This document shows, one piece after another, positions 5,356 through 10,132 of a stretch of DNA of 10,132 nt. Within the stretch, counting starts at the first letter, position 1, and each line of letters opens with the position of its first letter. Both the position numbers and the translations under genes were made by a program. The notes below the pieces were generated by a model. The model saw only the letters and a list, made by a program, of their open reading frames with translations, was not told where the DNA came from and did no database searches. Source of the stretch: an uncultured Gammaproteobacteria bacterium (GTDB taxonomy: Bacteria; Pseudomonadota; Gammaproteobacteria; SZUA-140); contig CALZMY010000028.1 of assembly GCA_945788675.1 (NCBI GenBank), forward strand, positions 1 to 10,132. The letters run 5' to 3'.

Positions 5356-6294
5356 TTAATCCATATACATTGAACTGACCGACTCGTCAGCACTGATGCG
5401 ACGCATCGTCTCGGCCAGCATGTCGGCAACGCTCAACTGACGGATGCGATCACATTCACGCGCATTCTGTTGCAGCGGGATGGTATCGGTCACCACCAGC
5501 TCATCCAGGTCTGATGAGGAAATGCGGTCCACCGCCACCCCCGATAGAATCGGGTGAGTACAGTACGCCAACACCTTGGAAGCACCCTGTTCTTTCAATA
5601 CGCGCGCCGCCTCACACAACGTGCCGGCGGTATCGACCATGTCATCGACCAGGATACAGGTACGATCGGTGACATCACCGATGATATTCATCACCTTGGC
5701 TTCGTTCGGGCCCGGACGCCGTTTATCGACGATCGCCAGATCCGCGCCATCTAACCGCTTTGCCAGTGCGCGTGCGCGCACCACACCGCCCACATCAGGC
5801 GACACCACCATCATATCTGGGTACTTGCGACGCCAGATATCACTCAGCAACACGGGTGACGCATAGACGTTATCCATCGGCATGGTGAAAAAGCCCTGAA
5901 TCTGATCCGCATGCAGATCAACCGTTAGCACGCGATCCACGCCGACAGAGGTAATCATATCGGCCACTACGCGTGCACTAATCGGCACACGCGCTGAGCG
6001 CGGTCGTCGATCCTGACGAGAGTAACCAAAATAGGGGATCACTGCCGTGATACGATCGGCCGATGAACGTCGGATCGCATCCACCATCACCAGCAATTCC
6101 ATCAGGTTATCATTGGTCGGCGCACAGGTCGGCTGCACAATGAAGACATCCTTACCACGGATATTTTCCATCACTTCAACGGCAATTTCACCATCACTGA
6201 AGCGGTTAACATTAGCCTTACCTAATGGCAGATTCAGGTAGCGTGCAATCGACTGCGCCAACTGCGGATGGGCATTACCACTGAAGACCATCAT
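5356..6294 (-). CDS. prs: Ribose-phosphate pyrophosphokinase (PRPP synthase)
   Basis: Prs transfers pyrophosphate from ATP to ribose 5-phosphate to make PRPP for purine, pyrimidine, histidine, tryptophan and NAD synthesis. From the ATG at 6294 the product is 312 residues, close to the 315 of E. coli. It shows FSDGEI at 32-37, the ATP-binding YFGYSRQDRR at 88-97, VDLHADQIQGFF at 125-136 with the metal/ATP-contacting H128, the flexible-loop region KRRPGPNEA at 191-199, and the PRPP-binding ILVDDMVDTAGTLC at 214-227. The reading frame stays open 23 codons further to a TTG at 6363, which has an AGGT 7 nt upstream; the ATG pair at 6294/6291 has no Shine-Dalgarno sequence but matches family length (MMVFSGNAHP). 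The start is therefore unsettled. It lies downstream of tRNA-Gln, as in Pseudomonas, and is followed by a terminator. Confidence 0.96.
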   Translation of the reverse strand: MMVFSGNAHPQLAQSIARYLNLPLGKANVNRFSDGEIAVEVMENIRGKDVFIVQPTCAPTNDNLMELLVMVDAIRRSSADRITAVIPYFGYSRQDRRPRSARVPISARVVADMITSVGVDRVLTVDLHADQIQGFFTMPMDNVYASPVLLSDIWRRKYPDMMVVSPDVGGVVRARALAKRLDGADLAIVDKRRPGPNEAKVMNIIGDVTDRTCILVDDMVDTAGTLCEAARVLKEQGASKVLAYCTHPILSGVAVDRISSSDLDELVVTDTIPLQQNARECDRIRQLSVADMLAETMRRISADESVSSMYMD

Positions 6295-6396
6295 TCGGCC
6301 ATCAGAAGCATCATAACCGCTTGATCTACCGAGCAAACCGAAACGTGATTTGGAATAGCCCAAGTTACTTACCTATTTGTTATTAAGCACGTCACA

Positions 6397-6406
6397 ATAC
6401 ATGTAT
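6397..6406. repeat. Perfect 10-bp palindrome between tRNA-Gln and prs
   Basis: ATACATGTAT lies in the 66-base gap upstream of the longest prs frame, inside a wider loose symmetry with CGTCA/TGACG arms (6390-6416). It may be an operator or a hairpin released when the tRNA is cut from the transcript. No convincing promoter hexamers were found next to it. Confidence 0.35.
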
Positions 6407-6429
6407 CACCATGACGACACTTAAAAAGA

Positions 6430-6504
6430 TGGCTGGGGCGCCAGGATTCGAACCTGGGTATGCAGGGATCAAAACCCTGTGCCTAGCCTCTTGGCGACGC
6501 CCCA
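6430..6504 (-). tRNA. tRNA-Gln (anticodon UUG)
   Basis: A 75-nt cloverleaf with an encoded 3' CCA. It starts with the unpaired-prone U1-A72 pair typical of glutamine tRNAs (TGGGGCG with CGCCCCA). The anticodon stem CAGGG/CCCTG closes the loop TTTTGAT, with anticodon TTG at 6470-6472; the T-loop is TTCGAAT. The gene sits between ispE (52 bases upstream) and prs on the same strand. The ispE-tRNA-Gln-prs order is, from memory, conserved in Pseudomonas, which suggests that the tRNA is cut from a transcript that also carries mRNA. Confidence 0.97.
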
Positions 6505-6556
6505 TTAATGGCCTGACTCCAGACCGTAAAAACTCTTCACTTCAAACCACTTGCCG

Positions 6557-7417
6557 CTACCACCCACGCTTTTTATATAGTGGGGAGCGATTCATCCCTT
6601 GCGCCACAAACCCTCGCCATCCATGAGGGAGTGCCTCCAGCACTTGCTGAGCCGCAGCCCGATCAGCAAACGGGGCAAACACACAGGCACCGCTACCACT
6701 CATCCTTGCGGGCGCGTATTTTAACAGAAAATCCAGCGCCTTAGCTACTAGTGGAAAACGTTTTTTAACAACCGTTTCACACACATTGATTCCCTGCCCG
6801 GCAAGAAAGTGCGATATTGTGATGGGATGGCAATCGCGTGTCAAATCTGGCGCATTAAAAATCTCGGCCGTCGCCACCTGACAACCAGGCTCGATCACCA
6901 GGTACCACGGCTCTGGCGGGGCAAGCTCACCACTCAATGGCGTCAGCTCCTCTCCCACCCCCTCAGCCCACGCCGCCGTGCCGTGTACAAATACCGGTAC
7001 ATCGGCACCCAACTGCAGGCCCAGCGTCGCCAGCTCATCGATGGAGAGGCCAAGCGCCCATAACTCATTTAGCGCAACCAGTGTCGTCGCCGCATTTGAG
7101 CTGCCGCCGCCTAACCCGCCCCCCATCGGCAATCGTTTCTCTACCTCAATATCGACACCCAACGGGCAGTGACTGTGTTGTTGTAACAGCCTCGCGGCAC
7201 GCACTACCAGATCTTGCTGTGCTGGCACGCCGGGCAGGTCACTGACGCGCCGCACTTCACCGTCATCGCGCAGGGTAAAAGCGAGTTGATCACCATAATC
7301 GAGAAACTGAAACACCGTCTGCAACTGGTGATAACCATCCGCACGGCGACCCGTAATATGCAAAAAAAGATTCAGCTTGGCCGGAGCAGGCCAACGTTTA
7401 ACAGCGCCCACCATCAT
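6557..7417 (-). CDS. ispE: 4-diphosphocytidyl-2-C-methyl-D-erythritol kinase IspE
   Basis: IspE is the GHMP-family kinase of the MEP pathway to isoprenoids: it phosphorylates the 2-hydroxyl of CDP-methylerythritol with ATP. The 286-residue product has normal length and motifs: PAPAKLNLFLHI at 10-21 with catalytic K14, GRRADGYHQLQT at 23-34, the glycine-rich ATP loop MGGGLGGGSSNAA at 98-110, GADVPVFVHG at 137-146 with catalytic D139, and the third GHMP motif MSGSGACVFAPF at 239-250. The ATG at 7417 follows the lolB stop codon with no gap, and a GGGAG at the end of lolB lies 6 nt upstream, so the two genes are translationally linked. A second ATG follows immediately and could also be used. tRNA-Gln and prs lie downstream. 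Confidence 0.97.
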   Translation of the reverse strand: MMVGAVKRWPAPAKLNLFLHITGRRADGYHQLQTVFQFLDYGDQLAFTLRDDGEVRRVSDLPGVPAQQDLVVRAARLLQQHSHCPLGVDIEVEKRLPMGGGLGGGSSNAATTLVALNELWALGLSIDELATLGLQLGADVPVFVHGTAAWAEGVGEELTPLSGELAPPEPWYLVIEPGCQVATAEIFNAPDLTRDCHPITISHFLAGQGINVCETVVKKRFPLVAKALDFLLKYAPARMSGSGACVFAPFADRAAAQQVLEALPHGWRGFVAQGMNRSPLYKKRGW

Positions 7418-8122
7418 TTAGTACTCCCGATCCAGACCGAGTAGACCCAAAGTCGCGACATCTTTCGCCGTTTGCGGCGCGACAGTTTGCCAGCGATCTA
7501 TCACGAGCCGTACCCGCAAATCATCACGTGTCAGCACCATTTTTTTAGGGACCTCTAAAACGCCAGCAAGCCTGTAACGCTGATACTCTATGCGCCAACC
7601 CGATTGCTCCAGCCACTGCAGGCGACCCAGCGGGTCAAGTCCCTTATCCATCTCAAGCGTTGGCGCAGGCAGACCGACCAGCCAATAGCGCAGGCCATCC
7701 AGCGGCACATGCCAGCCCAGTTCACCATCGAGCAGCTCAGAAATATTGGCCGCGGAACGCACCTGATCATCGGGCAGGTAGAGCGATGCAGTCAATGCAT
7801 CTCCCTTGAGTTGCGCAATACGTTGGCCTAAAAGCGATGAAAAACTGATATCAAACGCCTCTGCCTGCTGCTGCCAACGCAGGTTGGCGCTCCACGAATC
7901 CTGGGCACTCTTCACCGCAATGCGACCCCCCATCTCCCAGCTGTCCAGCTCACTTAGCTGTGCATGACGCGAAGCCCACATCCGCTCCAGCGCCACTGAA
8001 TCAGACAGCGGAACTGGCGCATGGCTGGCACACCCGGCGATCAACACTAACATCAGGAGTACAGGCAACAGACGGCCCGCACGGTTAAACCCATTGAATC
8101 TAATTGAATAACAACAGCTCAT
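7418..8122 (-). CDS. lolB: Outer-membrane lipoprotein receptor LolB
   Basis: LolB receives lipoproteins from the periplasmic carrier LolA and inserts them into the inner leaflet of the outer membrane. The 234-residue precursor has a basic N-terminus, a hydrophobic segment at 18-29 and a lipobox LIAGC with the lipidated cysteine at 31. The residue after it is alanine, consistent with outer-membrane sorting. The mature part begins the LolB fold with WEMGGRIAVK at 62-71 and SWSANLRWQQ at 76-85, and ends in a conserved pattern RDDLRVRLVIDRW. LolB is confined to beta- and gammaproteobacteria. The ATG at 8122 has no Shine-Dalgarno match, which is unusual here, yet no better in-frame start precedes the signal sequence. 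ispE follows with no gap, and the TPR lipoprotein gene lies 75 bases upstream. Confidence 0.94.
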   Translation of the reverse strand: MSCCYSIRFNGFNRAGRLLPVLLMLVLIAGCASHAPVPLSDSVALERMWASRHAQLSELDSWEMGGRIAVKSAQDSWSANLRWQQQAEAFDISFSSLLGQRIAQLKGDALTASLYLPDDQVRSAANISELLDGELGWHVPLDGLRYWLVGLPAPTLEMDKGLDPLGRLQWLEQSGWRIEYQRYRLAGVLEVPKKMVLTRDDLRVRLVIDRWQTVAPQTAKDVATLGLLGLDREY

Positions 8123-8155
8123 ATTAAGGAAGGTGGCCAGTTTGAATTAAGCGCT

Positions 8156-8161
8156 ATTATA
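8156..8161 (-). promoter_or_regulatory. Candidate -10 box for lolB
   Basis: A perfect TATAAT lies in the 75-base gap between the TPR gene and lolB and would start transcription about 26 nt before the lolB ATG. The -35 position (TGGCTG at 17 bp) is a poor match, so this may be a secondary internal promoter or chance. Confidence 0.35.
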
Positions 8162-8197
8162 TTCCGCGTACCGCACCACAGCCACTACGGAAACGCG

Positions 8198-9976
8198 TTA
8201 CTGCTTGATGAAGCGCTCCATGATCGTCAACAAACGCTTATCACCCGGCGATATTTCTAGCGCCTGCTTCCAGATTTCACGCGCATCTTCCTGCTCACCG
8301 TTGACCCACAGCACCTCACCCAGATGAGCGGCCACTTCAGGGTCGAGCCTGATTTCAAGCGACTTACGCAATGCTTTAATCGCCTCATTATATTTACCGA
8401 GACGGTAGAACACCCAGCCCATACTGTCGAGAATCGCATTATCATTAGGACGCAACTCTAACGCTCGCTTCACATAAGCGTACGCCTCCTGATAACGGTC
8501 TGTTCGATCCGCAAGGGTGTAACCCAGTGCATTCAGCGCATCAACATTATCAGCATCAAGCGCGATGATCGCCACCAAATCCCGCTCCGTCTGATCGAGT
8601 AGACCAAGCCGCTCAGCCACCATCGCACGGGCGTAGAGCAGCGGGATATTCTCCGGCATCTCCCCCAGCGCATGATCATAAAGCGCCATCGCTTCCTGGT
8701 GACGCTCTGCGTCGCGCAAAAGATCCCCCTCAACCAGGAAGATACGCTGACGCTGCGCAGGGGCATTGACATGCAATGAATGCAGATAATCACGCGCCCT
8801 GTCGACATCACCTAGTTGCGCCGCGATCACTGCCTGGCGCACGCGCGCCTCAACCAGATTATCGCCACGCGCCACAAAGCTATAATGCTCCATCGCCGCC
8901 GTTCTGTTCTCACGCAGCTCCTCTAGCTGTCCCAGATAGAAACGCGCATCATCAACACGCTGCCCCGTCTCCCGGGCCTGAGTGAGATAATCATAAGCGC
9001 TATCTTGCTGCTCCAACTGCAACGCCAACAAGCCAAGTGCAAACAGCACATCGACATCGCCCGGCGCCTGTTTTATGACGATCTTATACTGGGCAAAGGC
9101 CTCTTCATAATCACGGGAGTCAACCAATTGGCGCGCATAGGTCAGGCGTAACACGGTCTCATCAGGCAAGGCACGCACTTGCTGATCCAGATACTCAAGC
9201 GCCGCATCCTTGTCGCCTTTGAGCTGCATGATGCGTGTCTGTAGCATAATCGCACTGGAATTCTTCGGCGCCAGATGGAGGCTGCGTTTTATGCCGGCAT
9301 CCGCCTTATCGAACATACTCGCCCGCAATGCCAGATGTGCGTATGCGTGCCATGCCGCATAATTCTCCTGATGTGAGTCAACCAGTCGCTCCATTACCAT
9401 CAGTGCAGTTTGCAGGTCCTGCTCACGGCTGAGCAACGAAGCGACCAGCATAAAGCCACGCTCTGAATCATCACTCTCCTGCGCCAACACATACTCCAGG
9501 TGCTCCAGCGCTGCATCAGGCTCATCATTACGGATATAGGCCGCTGAAATGGCCTGTCGTGCCGCAAGGTTAGCGGGATCGATCTCCACCCACAGCCTGG
9601 CCGCTTGAAGCGCGCTCTGCTGATCGCGTACAAAAACGGCAATACGGGTCGCCTTGGCCGCCAGACGTGGATCACGTGTCCTTTGCGCAAGACGATAATA
9701 TTGTGTCAGCCCAACTGCATATTGCCCGCGCTGCAGTGCCGTCTCCGCCACCAGCAGCTTGTAAAGGAGATCTGGGCTCAGTGGAACAGCTGGAAGCTCA
9801 ACGTTATATTCTGCGTCAATTGATGGTGCGGCAGCAGTGGTGGCCGCTTTCTCATTCGGCGATTTTGCTAGCGATGCTGTTTGTGGCTGATCAGGCACCA
9901 TCGCACACCCAGTCAGCGTCACAGTGAAGGCGATTGACATCGCGGCCACACCCAGACTTCTAATCGACAGACTCAT
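8198..9976 (-). CDS. TPR lipoprotein, LbcA-like
   Basis: The 592-residue precursor starts with a lipoprotein signal peptide (lipobox LTGC, lipidated C24; next residue A, so outer-membrane sorting is expected). A flexible Ala/Thr/Pro-rich linker runs to about 65. From about 68 to 585 the protein is a continuous series of tetratricopeptide repeats. The clearest are at 473-510 (ALGYTLAD, EAYAYVKRALELRPND) and 513-545 (ILDSMGWVFYRLGKYNEA). TPR solenoids bind proteins. In Pseudomonas aeruginosa the gene in this position, before lolB and divergent from hemA, encodes LbcA, an outer-membrane adaptor that activates the periplasmic protease CtpA against peptidoglycan cross-link hydrolases. The same role is inferred here from architecture and position, not shown. 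The ATG at 9976 is preceded closely by a purine-rich AAGGGA and by GGGG at 8 nt. lolB follows after 75 bases. Confidence 0.88.
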   Translation of the reverse strand: MSLSIRSLGVAAMSIAFTVTLTGCAMVPDQPQTASLAKSPNEKAATTAAAPSIDAEYNVELPAVPLSPDLLYKLLVAETALQRGQYAVGLTQYYRLAQRTRDPRLAAKATRIAVFVRDQQSALQAARLWVEIDPANLAARQAISAAYIRNDEPDAALEHLEYVLAQESDDSERGFMLVASLLSREQDLQTALMVMERLVDSHQENYAAWHAYAHLALRASMFDKADAGIKRSLHLAPKNSSAIMLQTRIMQLKGDKDAALEYLDQQVRALPDETVLRLTYARQLVDSRDYEEAFAQYKIVIKQAPGDVDVLFALGLLALQLEQQDSAYDYLTQARETGQRVDDARFYLGQLEELRENRTAAMEHYSFVARGDNLVEARVRQAVIAAQLGDVDRARDYLHSLHVNAPAQRQRIFLVEGDLLRDAERHQEAMALYDHALGEMPENIPLLYARAMVAERLGLLDQTERDLVAIIALDADNVDALNALGYTLADRTDRYQEAYAYVKRALELRPNDNAILDSMGWVFYRLGKYNEAIKALRKSLEIRLDPEVAAHLGEVLWVNGEQEDAREIWKQALEISPGDKRLLTIMERFIKQ

Positions 9977-10132
9977 TCCCTTCGCCCCGTTTGAAATAAA
10001 TTTTTACCAAAATCATACAATTTGCATACCATATGAATAATTAATGGGGACAACCACGCCATTTTTCCATAAAATCGGTCAACTTTAATAGCGTAACAGG
10101 TTAGTATTAACCTTCCACCACATTTACGGGTG
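9977..10132. promoter_or_regulatory. AT-rich intergenic block upstream of the TPR gene
   Basis: This 156-base region has no credible reading frame and should hold the promoter of the minus-strand gene series. A minus-strand TATGAT at 10012-10017 is the best -10 candidate, about 35 bases before the ATG, but lacks a good -35. In relatives hemA is divergent from this point, so promoters on both strands are expected; no plus-strand promoter could be chosen with confidence. Confidence 0.45.
10099..10112. repeat. Short inverted repeat near the right edge
   Basis: GGTTA and TAACC flank a GTAT spacer. The size suits a small operator or a promoter-proximal palindrome for a gene beyond the window, but 5-base arms are also expected by chance. 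Confidence 0.25.

Noticed and set aside
10044..10088. A 14-residue plus-strand frame (ATG to TAA) that might be a leader peptide for a divergent gene.
   Set aside because: It has no ribosome binding site, no regulatory codon run and no hairpin-terminator after it.
10113..10132. Possible hemA start at the right edge (GTG at the last three bases).
   Set aside because: The window ends there, no Shine-Dalgarno sequence precedes the GTG, and no coding sequence is available to test the idea.

Overview
The window is a stretch of chromosome from a gammaproteobacterium of moderate GC content. This is inferred from an outer-membrane lipoprotein-sorting gene (lolB), an elongator tRNA-Met almost identical in its 5' half to the Escherichia coli one, and a gene order I recognise from memory of Pseudomonas and related genomes. 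All nine protein genes and both tRNA genes lie on the minus strand, so transcription runs from the right end of the window to the left. No mobile element, CRISPR array, phage gene or clearly foreign segment is visible.

Reading in the direction of transcription, the right end (9977-10132) is an AT-rich non-coding block that probably holds the promoter of the first gene. By synteny it may also face a divergent gene (hemA in relatives) outside the window. Then come a 592-residue TPR lipoprotein resembling LbcA, the CtpA-protease adaptor of Pseudomonas; lolB, the outer-membrane lipoprotein receptor; ispE, isoprenoid precursor synthesis, which starts on the base after the lolB stop; tRNA-Gln(UUG); prs, PRPP synthase; a strong intrinsic terminator; rplY/ctc, ribosomal protein L25; pth, peptidyl-tRNA hydrolase; ychF, a ribosome-associated ATPase; and tRNA-Met(CAU) behind a TATAAT box. 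This block joins envelope assembly, isoprenoid and nucleotide precursors, and translation.

The left third carries thiG (thiazole synthase for thiamine) and trmB (tRNA m7G46 methyltransferase), a pair that usually follows thiS, which is missing here. At the left edge is a gene for an exported ankyrin-repeat protein, the least conserved part of the window. Its ATG lies 10 nt below a perfect TATAAT box and has no Shine-Dalgarno sequence.

This is an ordinary housekeeping region, and I do not see a new biological system. The points worth a second look are regulatory or about gene starts: the possibly leaderless ankyrin gene with an inverted repeat upstream, the prs terminator followed by a structured rplY leader, a tandem repeat in front of ychF, the uncertain starts of prs and pth, the missing thiS, and an unusual nucleotide-specificity motif in YchF.
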